Assembly (NCBI RefSeq): GCF_003473485.1
Contig: NC_053047.1
Location: 14,100,001-14,164,000 of the forward strand
Direction of reading: 5' to 3'
Source: Medicago truncatula
Taxonomy: Eukaryota; Streptophyta; Magnoliopsida; Fabales; Fabaceae
DNA length: 64,000 nt
Below the pieces are notes generated by a model that saw only the letters and a program-made list of their open reading frames with translations, searched no databases and was not told where the DNA came from. Both the position numbers and the translations under genes were made by a program. Position 1 is the stretch's first letter; each line of letters begins with the position of its first letter. This document shows, in pieces, positions 22,438 to 34,759 of this stretch.

Positions 22438-22482
22438 CTTATCAGACAATTGAACATTTGTTATATGCAAAGTTAAAAAAAA

Positions 22483-22746
22483 ATGGCTGAAATTCTCAAG
22501 TTTGTTTATAATGCGACCCTTTTCTTTTCTTTGTATCTTGTTGTATATAATAGTAAACGTAAGCTCATTTTATTCTTTTTTTATCTTAGACAATACATTT
22601 CTCTCATATTTAGTAATATTTCTTTATCTTTATTTACAATTACAGTATGGTGTGACACTGATGCCGATTGCCAGGAAAAATTTCCTGGCCCTTCAAAATA
22701 CCCTATCAAGTGCATGAAGGGTATTTGTAAGTGCGTGATCAACTAA
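22483..22746 (+). CDS. Nodule-specific cysteine-rich (NCR) peptide 1
   Basis: Two exons, 22483-22558 and 22646-22746, with intron C|GTAAGC...TTACAG|TA, giving 58 aa. Exon 1 encodes the signal peptide, opening MAEILKFVY as in many Medicago NCRs. Exon 2 encodes the mature part with C28-X5-C34 ... C48-X4-C53 plus an extra C55 (WCDTDADC ... CMKGICKC). The CX5C/CX4C frame and the intron just before the mature region are family hallmarks. NCR peptides are delivered by the secretory path to symbiosomes, where they act on rhizobia during bacteroid differentiation. An open frame also reads through the intron to 22746, but the spliced form is preferred because the paralogue's intron has stops. Its odd fifth cysteine is unpaired in the four-cysteine scheme. 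Confidence 0.85.
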   Translation: MAEILKFVYNATLFFSLYLVVYNSKRKLILFFFYLRQYISLIFSNISLSLFTITVWCDTDADCQEKFPGPSKYPIKCMKGICKCVIN

Positions 22747-25526
22747 GGTAAAACATAATTCTCTAATCTTTCATGTAATACTTCGACCTTGCAATTTATT
22801 TAATCGCATTAGAATCATTTAAAATATATTTCAAATTGAAAAAGGAGTACAAGGGGTACTCCAACAACACAATAAAAGACAAAGCCTTGTAAAAGTGGAT
22901 CATTTTAAATAGTTACTAAGACTCTAGAAACATCAAAATAATAGGATGAAAATAAGTACACCACACAAAAAATACACCACACATCCTCGACTCAGTTATA
23001 TTGTACATCATCATTAAATTTCCTTTCAGATCATTCATATGATTTTGATACATGTCAAACTAAGCGTTGACAATTAAACTGGTAAATTATGAAGCCACAA
23101 ATATTCTCACTAACAATGAGAAAACACCATTTTACTTCTAATGGAGTCTAAATGCTTTAAATTTGCCACAGTCCATAACTTGTGCTAGAATAGACCACTA
23201 TTGTGGCATTCAACCATGTTCAAAATAATGATAATATTCTTTCTAAAAGATGGGACCAATAATACACCTTGTGAATGCCCATACACACGCTGATGGAATA
23301 ACATCAATAAAATCTTATGAAATTCTTCATGTATAATCTCTATAAGTCATGGAAACTTGATCCATAAAAATCAATAACTAATCTTTTATGTTTGCACGAC
23401 AAAGTCATGTTTCTATTTATATTCATATATGTATCCATAGTCGATTGCCATACTTGTAATCATTTTCATCATAATCACAGTTTCCCTAATAATATTTTAC
23501 CTTTATCTTACTTATAATCCTCATAATCATAATAATCAATGACACACAAAAACCTACACTATTAAAACATCCTTAAATTAACATATAATAAGGCATCATT
23601 AACAAATACATTTCTAAAATAGACCGAGGACATAACTATGTTATTAAAAATAAAAAATATATCATCTATGACATATCTTACATAAATAAAATATCATATA
23701 TAAAAGATGATCCTAATGCTCTTACGCTCATAAATGTATGCAAACAATTAAAATATCACACATATACTATAGACAATATAGTAACAAATATATCTCTTTA
23801 GATGATACTCATAACAATAACAAAATAAATCATAGCTACCATTATCTTTTTAATCCTTGGTAGATCTTGGTTCACCCTATATATATTAATCGATAAACTA
23901 TTTTACCATATTCGTCCCAAATATGTACTAGATTTTTTATTCACTTGAGAATATTGAAAAAAACTAAACAAATGCTCTGATAACTTTAGTATCTACTCAA
24001 GTACGCCACAACATGTATAATAAGGAAACAACACCAAATTTGTATGTTGAGATTATTACACACACAAGTCGAAGATCGCACCAAACACGTCTACACAATT
24101 CGTAATTTGCAAGATACACGTAAACAATGTTAGATTGAATCTAGGAAAAGGAAAACCAATCTAAGTACCAAAGACATATATATATAAAAAAAATTGTTTC
24201 TATACATGGATTTGTTTCCTAGAATTGTTAATTAGATTTTTTGGTTCATCATTAACAACGAGTCTAAAAACAACAGCGCATAATGAAATATAGACAATCC
24301 AATTATATAAATCCATCCCAAAATAAGAGGTAACTAGGTTGAATAAACATATCAAACTCAAACAATATGTTATAAAAGTTCCAAAGAAGTTGTATTGTAA
24401 TTGAAAATTCTGATTGACAAATATAACCTTAAAACCTTAAAGAAAAATATAAATAGAATGGGTAATTTATATTTTAATGAGTATTATCCTCATAACAAGT
24501 TATGTGTACAAAATGCATATATAGTAGATGTGTAGGAATGATTCATTTGATATATATATCTCTTATAGTATTATGTGTACGCCTCAAATGGTTTGTCGTC
24601 ATAAACATATATTTGTGTGTTTGTTTCTATGCATTACCACTTTACAACTTTAAGTTTCTTTTAACATGTGTATTCATACCGAAAGGCTAACATAGATGTT
24701 AAGTGTCATTTTTTTCTTCGTGTATTCCGTCAATCTCTTAAATTAATCTATAAAGGATCTGAATGAAACAAAAGTTTCATGTCGGTTTTTAAATAGAAAC
24801 GTTCATTTATGAATATCGGCTATAACACTTAGCCATCCAAGCTAACGATGCTGGTTCGATTCCCACTACCCACTTATATCCTATTTCTCTATATATTCTA
24901 CTCAAACCATATTTTCTATTATAAAATCTCACCCCCTATTTTCTACGTGTTTCTTTTCTATTATTTTATGCAGGTTATCCTCGTAACAAGATTGAGGAGT
25001 GATATCGATGTGTTTGTGTATGAGGATAAAGTGGATATCTATTATCTCACCTATATTATATTTTTATTTAAAGTTTGTTTGATTATTGTTTATGTTTCAA
25101 CTGGGTTCTAGTTACTGATATTATATTGTGACATCAGTGCTAAGTTTACTAATTTGATCTTTACTTATTATCTTAGAAACTGAGAAAACATTACATATTT
25201 TATTTTATTTTGAGGATAATTGTAATGCTCTAGGAGGCAAAATGTTTTATTTTGAGTTATGACATTATATTTCTTCTTGTCATGATGTGATATTTTAGGC
25301 TACATGAAAATTTAAACTCCCAAGTTGATATAAGGCTTTAACAATAGAGATTATTTTTAAAATATAGATCTTATTAAACTTGAAATAAATCTTAACAATG
25401 ACATTAATATTTTTTTTAAAAATAGGTGTTAATATATTGACAAGGAATAATTTGACAAATAGATAAAACTTCCTGGTTATAAACCTCTAACATTGACTCG
25501 AAAATGTTATCTATATATGGATCCTG

Positions 25527-26488
25527 ATGAGCATACTTAAATACTCTTCAGAATTTTAATGTTATAAACTACAAAAAGCATCACCACGAATATAGTTAAT
25601 ATAAACTTTGTAACATATAATACAAAATAAACTTAAATGGTCGGTTCCATGGTTGGTGTGTTAAGCATGGTAAAAACCTCACAATCTACCTAAAGGACCA
25701 AATTGGAAAGTGTACCAAATCGTAACAATCAATAAAGTAGTAAGTTTATCGTATCTATAGGGATTGTCGTTCAACTTAGAAATTAGTAATGCTTATTTAA
25801 AGAGTAAATAGAAAAGAGATTAAAAAGGGTTGCAGGGTTTAATTACTCTGGCCATTGCGAGATTAGGTTTGTGATTTTAATATTTAACAGTGTTTATGGA
25901 ATCCTTGAATCCCCCTTTGTATTTGTTGGAATTAACTTGGTAAAACATCATTTTTGTGGTGTCTACTTATAATTTAAGAAACTGGTTTTAGATCTCCTCC
26001 TATTTACCCTAACGACAACATGTGCTGTAAGTTAATCTAGATAAAGTTACGGCGTTCTCGGAAGGAAGAATTAGAAAACATGAGGTTTCATACTTCATGT
26101 CATTAACTAGAATTAAGAAATAAGAAATTTGAATTGCAATGAAGAGAAGAAGAATTTTGGGTTGTTAATCCTACAAATTTGTACGGATCGATTTTCAAGA
26201 TTACTGTTACTGATTTTCAATTGAAAGCGTATTAAGAAAAAGCAAGAACGAATTAATCAGACACAAGAAAATGATAACTTAATAAAAACTTCATTAATAG
26301 AATCCAAAAAATAAGATTGGATTCATCGTAGAACCCAAATCAAATTGATTTAGTTGCACATGACAACAAACATCATAACAAAACAATAGAAAAATATACC
26401 CTACAGAACAGGGGGAGGATGGAGATCCTCTGCCATGGATTCTGATGCTTGACCCTTGCCTTGAACCGTTGGATTTCTTAATGAATAA
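25527..26488. other. Insertion in NCR segment copy 1, LTR-element debris
   Basis: Absent from copy 2 by alignment of flanks. It contains text often seen in plant LTR-element remains ('aaagtgtaccaaatcgtaac', 'cgtatctatagggattg') but no coding motif and no clear termini. Confidence 0.35.
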
Positions 26489-26575
26489 GAATATGGCAGT
26501 TATAATTTAGATAGAATTGTATAGTTACTTTTCTTAGTATAAATATAAGTTTCCATGAGGAAAAAAGTCACAAAT

Positions 26576-27663
26576 CAAATGCATAAATATAACTTTGGAT
26601 TCAATTCAATACAATTCAAGTTCGTTCTCTGTTTTTTATACATTTATTTGTTTTCTACACATTTCGACAACTTCTATTCTTTTGGATTTGAAGATTGTTT
26701 TCTTATTTTATTTAAATAATTTCAAGAAAACCATGAACATTCAAGCATTTATGGGAATGTTAAACACACATATATCCTGAGATTCCTAGTTGATCTTGCA
26801 ATTAAATTTTCTGTTAACAAGCAGTTGTTTACCAGAAATCACTGTAAACAATGGATCTCTATTTATAGCATATGATTAATTAGGGTTTAAGAGAAGAAAA
26901 CTGGGCTTTTCCACTGATCCAACTTGGAGAAAACCAAAGAGTGATTTAATAAAAAATCAAACCCGTTGATTATGTTGGTGAATCCTCTAACAGTAAGAAC
27001 TTCTCACAGTGATAAAATATGAGGTCTCTATAGATTTGACTTTAGGCCCCAAAAATTTCTAGACACAACTATAACAAAATTCATCGATATTAAGTTCACG
27101 TCTCTTCATTTATTGAAAGTCCATGAGTTTAATATTATTCTTCATCATAGTGTCAATTCACGGGCTTATTTTACCACTATGTGACACACAAAGATATTCT
27201 TATCCTAGATGCTTTGCATTATTGTACTATTTTCCACCTAGATGCTTTGCAAAGTTTGGATTATTGTACTGTTTTCCATTTATGTATGTGCAAGTGACAA
27301 AAAAGTACTTCTTTTTCTTCACCAATGATTTACCACCTTATGTTAATTTGACACAGTTGCTTTCTTTTTTACCTCTTAAGCATACTTTGTAGACCATAAT
27401 TTTGCAGCTGAAACGCTGCTTTATTTTATAATACATCAAGATTCGCTGCGGTTGGAATATCCTAAGTTCACTTAGTCAGCAAATCAATGACCGATTGATC
27501 AAGATTTGACAATGCAAATTTTAAGCTCAACAATTTGGATATTCGAAAACAAAATGAAAATCAGCATATTTAGTAAACGGAAGAAACTCAATCTTACGAT
27601 TACCAATGCATTGACTGCGTGAATGCCAAAATATCCATTTAGGGGTGGTGCAAGTTATGTAAC
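26576..27663. other. Intergenic DNA downstream of UGT copy 3
   Basis: No gene recognised. The open frame at 27123-27392 is hydrophobic and low-complexity, with a local duplication ('tagatgctttgca' twice), and is not believed. The last 100 bp should hold the UGT 3' UTR. Confidence 0.4.
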
Positions 27664-29528
27664 TTAGCATAATGTCAATTCATTCACAAACTCAACAATA
27701 TTCTTATGAGAACTTCCATCCTCACCAACAGAAATCCTAGCCAAATTCTTCCATTTCATAGCATTCTTCTTCATTGCATCTCCCTTTTCAATCTCCATTA
27801 TTTCCTTTAAGCAATCCATAATTGTTTCCCTTCTAACTACACCTTTCTCATCAGCATGAGCTTTGACTCCAATTTTCCAAACATCAACAATAAACTTTGC
27901 ATTTGTGATTTGATCTGTCCAAAGTGGCATTGCAATCACCAGAACTCCAACACTCAAAGCTTCCAATGTCGAGTTCCAACCACAATGTGTTACAAAACAA
28001 CCAACAGCTTCATGTGTTAACACTTGTAGTTGTGAACACCAATTGACAATTAAACCTTTCTCTATCGATGACTCCAACATTTCCTTTGGAACTTTACTCT
28101 TTTCTGAATCTCTAACAACCCATAGGAAATACATTCCACAATCTCTTAATCCATAAGCCATTTCCTTTGTTTGGTCTTCACTAAGACCAGCCAAGCTCCC
28201 AAAAGAAACATACACAACTGAGTCTTTTGGTTTATTATCCAGCCATTTGATGCAAGCTTCTGAATTTGGACCAAAAGTGCTTATCCCATAGTCATTGTCA
28301 TCTTCAAGTCTTTTGTCTAAAAACATAGATGGAATGCATGGTCCTATTGTTTTTAATCGCCATTTCTTCGCCATCCAATCCACAACCTAAATAAAATTTT
28401 CATATTAGATTTCAATCATCAAATATCAAAATTACTTGTAAAGGTTTATAAAAAAAAAAAAAAAACGCAATTTTATCGACCACGTTAGCATGTGTTCTGA
28501 TTTCGCGGTGATTGCAAAATTTGTCCGCAATTCTCTATAATATTAAGGATCATGACCAAAGTTATAAATTAAAATGTCTAACTATTTAAAAGTTATTGCG
28601 ATTTAAAACATTGCTTCTGAATATTATCGCAACCGCTTATATAATATCTACAAAAGCCTAATAAATTTGTAGATATTATATAAGTTTAGTATTACAGACT
28701 TTTGATCGAAGGTGTATCTGGTGTCTGACATATATTGATGTCCGACACTCATAAAACATGTGATTACATTCGATCTATTAATTTTATGATATTATTACCG
28801 ATATTAAATTGTAAATGATTGTGTCATATCCGTGTTTGTGTCATTACTTCATAGAATATAAGTAAATCACTTACCTCTGGCTCAAGTTCATAAAACGTGT
28901 TGACAAGAACCCAATCAACTTGATCAATCTTGGAAAATTGGTTTGTAAGAATATCAAAGTAACCAGGATAGGTTCCATATTGATACAAGAAAGAAGGCAA
29001 ATCAGCATCTTGAAGCGTTGGCAATCCAGGTAACACAATTTCACTCTTCGAAATCGGCAACTCAATCCATTTCATAAAAGCATGAAAATTTATGGTATTA
29101 ACAGAACAAGCTTGAGTTAAGAAAACAGCAACAGGGATTTCAAAACTCTTAGAGACATCAAAAGTCCAATTTAAGAAAGCATCATAGACAACACAATCAA
29201 CAGGGTTGTTTGAACTTTGAAGTTTATGAAGAAGCTGAGAAAGTGATTTTGGTCCAACTTTCCAGAAAGTGTCTTTGTAAGATTCCATGTTTTCTGCTGA
29301 TGACATTCCTCCATTGTCATAACCATCTGAAATGCTTTCAGTTTCAATTGAATTGAGATCAATGTTGTTGTTGATTTTGTTCCAAATGGAAATGGTGTTC
29401 ACTAGTGTTATTTTTACTCCTTTTTGGGATAAACGTTTCGAGAATTGAAGCATAGGGTTTATGTGACCTTGTAATGGATATGGAAACACTAAGATGTGTG
29501 GTGCATGTTTTTTGCTTTTATTCTCCAT
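27664..29528 (-). CDS. UDP-glycosyltransferase, UGT74 type (copy 3)
   Basis: Exon 1 is 29528-28875 and exon 2 is 28386-27664, joined in phase 0 at GAG|GTAAGT...TTTAG|GTT, giving 458 aa. Exon 1 is 218 codons, as in the other two copies, with His22 in PYPLQGHINPM and Asp116 in CVVYDAF. The PSPG box is W334-Q377 with HCGWNS and terminal Gln. One oddity: residue 367 is Leu (SVGVLVIAMP) where the other two copies have the usual Pro (GVP), a change of a strongly conserved PSPG position that could affect donor binding. A TATATAAA lies on the minus strand at 29571-29564, close to the start. It stands alone, 20 kb from the pair at the left. Presumed cytosolic; acceptor unknown. Confidence 0.9.
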
Positions 29529-30332
29529 TGATTTTTGTGGTGTCTCTTTTCTTCTGGAATGTGTTTATATATGAAGAAGGGTGTAAAAGTAATAGACATA
29601 ATGATATTCTAATCAATGAATGCATTGAACAAAAAAGATAGCAAAGCATCAAGTGATTGTGACCTTTCCATGTAGGATTTTGACCTTTTCCTAATGTGGT
29701 GTGGCACATAAGATGATGTGAAGGTATAAGAATATTCATCATGTATAAGATTATGAATATAAATCATTTTCCTCTTTTAATATAATATAGACTAATTAAG
29801 TAATACAAATTTTTTATGGTAACCATATAAGCAAAATGGAAACGCAATTGGAAACTTATACTATTGACTATTCAGTATTCATGATTGGTAAAAACTCAAG
29901 GAGAAATCAAACCTTACAACACATGCATCCAAAACGACTCAAGTTCCTCATATTTTCAAAGTGTATGATAAAAAATGACTTAGATTATTATGCATCACCA
30001 ACATCGAGCATTTCAATAGAAGGAAGGACAACAATGCCAACTTGGGGAAACTTTTTTTATATTGTAGCAAAAGATGTTCAATACAAGGAGGATAATTCTC
30101 AAAAATTACGGTGACAAGACCAAGAACAGGTCGCCGTAGCAAGACTATGAGCAAGCGTGTTTGTTTGTTGCCTAATAAACTTCACGTTAAAGCTAATTCA
30201 ATATTAATAGAAGATATAATAGTGTACTTGTCGAAAAAGTACGGTAAAGAGAATTAGGGTTTTCTTTGTATATTAGGGTTTTAGACTGATTATTGGATAC
30301 CTGAGAGTGTTCTCAAGGGTGGTATTTATAGC
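29529..30332 (-). mobile_element. RNase H-like (RVT_3) relic of a LINE, plus unannotated flank
   Basis: Between about 30190 and 29950 the minus strand can be read as NVKFIRQQTNTLAHSLATA followed by CIEHLLL. This is the C-terminus of the RNase H-like domain found at the 3' end of plant LINEs and in RVT_3 proteins. It is broken by frameshifts. The part next to the UGT (29529-29940) should be its promoter; no transposon terminus was seen there. Confidence 0.5.
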
Positions 30333-31190
30333 CAGGGCCGTCCCTGAGAATTCGGAGGCTCGGCTCTGGAAATGAAAAGAGGCCAGTGATAAAATCAAAA
30401 CATAATTTTTTTTAAAAGAGCAATGTTCTATTTATATTTTTTAAAAGATAAATACAAGGTGCCGTATATATGCGGTACACCCAGAGGTGAAAATGACTAC
30501 CGTATACATGAGGAACCCCCACCTAACACCAAAATCAAGAGGAACTAATTCTAATAATCCTAAAAGAGGCTCATCCTTTTGAGGGAATGAAATAATCTTA
30601 GGGGGCCTAAGAGATATTAAGGGGGCCTAAAAAGAAACCACCATTATACTGGTATAAAAAAAAAATGAGGCCCATCTTTGAGGGAGGCCCAGCTCGTTTG
30701 AGCTGTTTGCACCCCCTCAGGGACGCCCCTGTTTATAGCCTTCTATGGACTTGGGTTTCGGTTGCTTAGTCTCTAAGTAATAGGGGTATTTATGTATTTA
30801 GGGGCGGTTTCTAGAAGATTCTAGAGATTATTGAGGCGGCGCCGTGGGTAATGCGCACCCGGGGCCCTAGGGCTTCTTTTAAGGGTGTTAAGGCCTTCTT
30901 GAGGGGTCTAAAAGCCCTTTTGGAGGTCTTTCAGGTCCTTAGGAATATTATGACGGTCCACAGCCCCCAAGCACAAGTCTTGGTACAAGGCGTGGTGCTT
31001 TTAAAGCTTAAGAATTCTTTTTAATACTTTCAGGCAAGTTCTGAAGGTTCAAGAGGGTGACGTCCTTTAGGAGGGCGCGCCTAAACCCAATAACCCTTTT
31101 GGAAAACCTTTTAGGTCCTTACGAAGGGCGTTTAAGACCTTTCCGAGGATTTCTAAGCTTAGAAGAATATTATGACGGTCCATAAACATA
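30222..31190. mobile_element. LTR-like repeat fragment (partial copy at 31572-31680)
   Basis: The text 'aaagtacggtaaagagaatt' to 'gagtgttctcaagg' occurs at 30228-30320 and again at 31580-31673. 'gaatattatgacggtcca' occurs at 30946 and 31169. The middle is unusually GC-rich for this window ('ggcggcgccgtgggtaatgc' near 30840). It looks like LTR DNA of an element I could not assign. It is split by the hAT MITE at 30333-30731. Confidence 0.45.
30333..30731. mobile_element. hAT-type MITE
   Basis: Termini CAGGGCCGTCCCTGAG and CTCAGGGACGCCCCTG are inverted repeats of hAT type, flanked by a perfect 8-bp target duplication TTTATAGC (30325-30332 and 30732-30739). The 399-bp body has no coding potential. 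It is nested in the LTR-like fragment. Confidence 0.9.
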
Positions 31191-31951
31191 CACAAAAAAT
31201 TGGACTAGAAACAAATAGAGCAATATTTTTTTGCTTTTTGATAGAGATTTGCTTATTTTGCTACTGTGCTAAATTCTTGTAGGTTACCATTGTACAACAA
31301 AGGAGAGATTAAGTTTTTTCCGTGGACAATTGAAAATGAAAAAGAACCAAAAGTAATCATATTTAAATTGGAAATGAAATCGGAAATTGCAAAAGTAATA
31401 AAGACATATAATAAAGTTAAAGTTCCTATTTCCTATGCTTTTTAAGAAAAGTAACTGAAAGGTTTAAGACTTAAGGTCTTTTTAAAAAAATGTTTAATTA
31501 ATTTCATCAATATAAAAAGTTTTAAAAAACTCACTATAAAATTATTTAAATATATGAAATTAATTATATATATAATTGTACTTGGCGAAAAAGTACGGTA
31601 AAGAGAATTAGGGTTTTCTCAGTATATTAGGGTTTTAGACTGATTATTGGATTCCTGAGAGTGTTCTCAAGGATGGTATAAAATTATGAAACTCCTTGAT
31701 GAGGGACCTAACAGTGTGTACCAAAGTATGGGAATCTGACTCAAATATCTTGTTGTCCCAACCTTTATCAGCAGCTAAACCAATAGCGGTTTGGGTTTGA
31801 GCGAGTCTAGACTTGGGTAGTTACTGACAAATTTGAAATCAATGTCAAAAATTAAGATTTCCCTTTAAGATTTCAATGCCAAAAATTGTTCTAGATTTTA
31901 AATTATTCTTGAGATTTCAATGCCAAAAATTGTTCTAAATTTTAAATTATA
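31191..31951. other. Intergenic DNA with LTR-like partial repeat
   Basis: 31572-31680 repeats part of 30222-30330. Adjacent to it (31850-31950) 'gatttcaatgccaaaaattgttct' occurs twice in tandem. No gene. Confidence 0.4.
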
Positions 31952-32326
31952 AGGTTAATAGTGCTTTACCTCCCTATAATATATGTCATTTTCGGTTTTC
32001 CATCCTGTAAAATTTTTTGTTTAGTTTTCGTCCTTGTAATTTGAAGATTTTTTGGTTTTAGACCTTCATGGAAAATTCGCCCCTTGTAATTTGAGAAAAT
32101 TTCGGTTTATGCCCCAAAAATTTGAGCAAATTTTGGTTTACCCCCCTGTTAATTTGAGTGAATTTCGGTTTAGCCCCCTGACATATCGTCGATTTTGTAC
32201 TGTCAAAATACATGAAGGTCCAAAACCAAAAATCTTCAAATTACAAGGACGAAAACCAAACAAAATTTTTTACAGGGTGGAAAACCGAATTGTCTATATT
32301 ACAGGGGGGTAAAGCACTATTAACCC
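31952..32326. mobile_element. Mutator-type MITE
   Basis: The arms GGTTAATAGTGCTTTACC and its complement at the right (GGTAAAGCACTATTAACC) extend about 115 bp inwards as inverted repeats. The flanks carry a 9-bp direct repeat TAAATTATA (31943-31951 and 32327-32335), the length made by Mutator-like transposases. An open frame inside (32052-32312) is a by-product of the repeat. The DNA starting at 36306 carries a related terminus. Confidence 0.88.
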
Positions 32327-33664
32327 TAAATTATACTTAAGATTTCATTTTGATTTGGTCATAAAGATTTCATTGTGTAAAACACAGATTTTTGAGCTTT
32401 TTAAATCTAAGCTAATTTCCACCGTGTCATGCATATTCCAATATTTTTAGTTATGAATTTAAAGTTGGACTTGCATGTGTTCCACATATGACTATTACAA
32501 GTGATAGATGGGCGAGTCGTTGTCTTCGGATGTTTAGTTTCTCTGCTCAGCATTTTTAGTTTCCCTCTTCAAAAACGCCTATTTCGCAACACTCTTCACC
32601 ACTTTTTCCCCTCTATCTTTCTATAGCTCTCTCACCTACTTTGAATTCTCTATTACTATGATGGCACCAGAATCATTAATCTACAACTTCGTAGTTTGCG
32701 AAAAAATTGTTGACATCGAATGTACCGTCACCAAATTACCCTGTGAATTTCTCAGAGTCATCACCATATAGATGTCATGACGTCGAAGATTTCATTGGAT
32801 AATCCGATGATGCTGCAGTTGGCGACAACGATTTTGTCGCGAACGACGAAATCATAGACCAATGCTTATGGTGTCATCATTGTAAGCTTCCAAAAGATAT
32901 TTTTAGAAAGATTTAAAATTAGTGTAGACCAATGCTTGTGGTGTCCAAAAGAAGCGTGTTTCTAGAAGCAGATATTAGCGGTTTGTACTTAGTGTGTTCC
33001 GTAAGAATGTTGTTGTAACATTTAAGGAAACATCTGATCTGCTTCAGAATATTTGTGTTGAAATTTCATGATTCAGCTGGATGTCAAGCCCTATTTGTGC
33101 ATCAAGCTCATTATGCATTCAGACTATATAAAGGAAGACTCAAGACCTTATTATTTGTCTTTGAAGCCACAATTTACAAAAGAATCAATTAAGCTTTTAG
33201 TCTGTCTTTGTTTTGTGAGCCCCTCTCATATCTCCTTGATATTAGAGTTTGACTTTGTAGCTGAGTTGTAAATCTCTAAATCTCTCAAAGCTTGTAAGCA
33301 AGAGTTAATTCTTAGTTTAGGAGAGTGTCTCCATTTCTGTTGTTACTTTTAGGACGATCATTGGGATTGTGATTAAGAGAAAGTGAGTAGGGGATCTCAT
33401 ATCTAGGACTAGGAGTGCCTTAGGTAGAAATTAGACGGGTAATGATTAAGTGAGAATCTATTAGACTGGCGGTTTTTATGTATGCTTCGAGTTGATACCA
33501 CTATAGTGAATTTCCTTCCTAGCATGGTAGCCCCCAGACATAAGTGAAGTTTCACCGAATTGGATTAATAAACATCTTGTGTCTTTTTACATCCTGCCTT
33601 ATTTATCATTTGTTATTGGTGTTATCACGAAGTCTTGACATCTTTCTCGACATCATACTTGTCC
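32327..33664 (+). mobile_element. Probable LTR remnant with internal promoter-like box
   Basis: About 33060-33660 has the texture of a copia LTR: a TATA box (CTATATAAAGG near 33122), then a leader-like stretch ending near 'cattggattaataaacatc'. Neither LTR boundary nor coding motif was found. At 32655-32880 a C-rich frame opening near ATGATGGCACCAGAATC is stopped after about 30 codons. No gene called. Confidence 0.3.
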
Positions 33665-34040
33665 TCACATCGTGTATAACATCTTTACTGCGTGCCAAAA
33701 TTTCAAATATCCATCATCATTAGGCTGAAGAACATGCCTTGTGATTAAATTGTCGATTGTAGGTAAACGATTACCAAGCAAATGCCAACCAAAAAGATTG
33801 GACTTCAAGGTGACCTCCTTGTTCCAAATTGCGCTTATGTGATCGACAACCAAGATATTAGCCGACGATAAAATATAATTATAAGCACTTGTAACATTAA
33901 AATTGTTGGAATCCTGTAAATGTCAAAGCCACCTCTCGGAAAGATTTGGTTGCAAAACAATATTAATTAAAATCTCATAACACTCCCGAACCTGCACCTC
34001 CTCCAAAGATAAAAACATACGCCTCCACCTCCACTTGGAT
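33665..34040 (-). mobile_element. LINE ORF2 fragment (zinc-binding region)
   Basis: The minus strand reads WRWRRMFLSLEEVQVRECYE at one end and VVDHISAIWNKEVTLKSNLF, then GNRLPTIDNLITR, at the other, the linker and zf-RVT domain of a plant LINE. It is the same piece as 39905-40230. Frameshifted and stopped. It ends about 270 bp upstream of the broken oxidoreductase. Confidence 0.7.
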
Positions 34041-34304
34041 TTATTCAATGGTGTTGTCTTAAAATCATAGAGTGTCTTCTTCTTCAAGGTATCAAATTCG
34101 ATTATCCTCAATATCAATTTAAATGAGTTAGTTTAGCTTAGTAAAAAAAACAATAAAACCGAGAAAAAGTATAAAGTTGCTCCCCATAAAATGAAGTGTT
34201 AAGATTGAGTCGTCCAAATTTCATCTTTATATAGCCACCCAAGTACCCTTGGTATAACCAAGCAACATTCAAATTCATCTTACACTCTCTCTTCCAGAAA
34301 GAAT

Positions 34305-34759
34305 ATGGATAATGAAGAAACAAAACCAATAAGATTTGGAATCCTTGGTTGTGCAGAAATAACTCGCAAAGTTTCAAGAGCCATAAACCTTTCACCAAAA
34401 GCAACTCTCTACGCAATTGGGAGCCGTTCATTAAAAAAAGCAACAAAATTTGCAGCTTCAAACAACTTCCCTTCTCATGCCAAAGTATACGGCTCATACA
34501 ACGCCGTATTAGACGATCCAGACGTCGACGTTGTCTACATTCCGCTTCCGACTAGCCTGCACCTTCATTGGGCAGTTCTTGCTGCTCAGAAGAAGAAACA
34601 CTTGTTGCTTCATAAGCCAGTTGCTTTAAATGTTGGTGAACTTGATAAAATTCTTCTTGTGAATCTAATGGATTGCAATATATGAATCTACTCTGTCCTA
34701 GGATTGAAAAAATGTTTCAGTTTATATCTGATCCTAATCTTTTTGGTTCCCTTCAATTG
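34305..34759 (+). pseudogene. Truncated Gfo/Idh/MocA oxidoreductase, copy C
   Basis: The first 115 or so codons match exon 1 of the intact copies (ETKPIRFGILGCAEITRKVS; NAD(P)-binding Rossmann loop), starting at ATG 34305 with a conserved leader. After LDKIL a 4-bp loss shifts the frame and a further loss of about 14 bp follows. The shifted frame stops at 34685. The old exon end and donor (CAATTG|GTATGA at 34759) are still there, but no exon 2 follows: the DNA runs into the NCR-bearing duplication. Residue 103 of the EKP motif is His instead of Glu or Asp, a further loss. Not functional. Confidence 0.9.

Larger units (their letters stand above)
22218..26575. repeat. NCR-bearing segmental duplication, copy 1 (pairs with 34929-39598)
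   Basis: Alignable blocks are 22218-23572 with 34929-36305, 24640-25526 with 38574-39480, and 26489-26575 with 39515-39598. Outside the NCR gene this is non-coding. The interval 23573-24640 is absent from copy 2, where a 2.3-kb insert stands in its place. The interval 25527-26488 is absent from copy 2 and looks like LTR-element debris ('gtaccaaatcgtaacaatc...gtatctatagggattgt'). Confidence 0.75.

Noticed and set aside
27123-27392. 89-aa hydrophobic frame that could pass for a membrane protein
   Set aside because: AT-rich DNA with an internal duplication; no conserved motif, promoter or paralogue.
32052-32312. 86-aa open frame
   Set aside because: Lies wholly within the Mutator-type MITE and is a translation of its inverted repeat.
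34138-34497. 119-aa minus-strand frame (also 57319-57696)
   Set aside because: Antisense shadow of the oxidoreductase first exon and promoter; both copies show it only because the sense gene is conserved.
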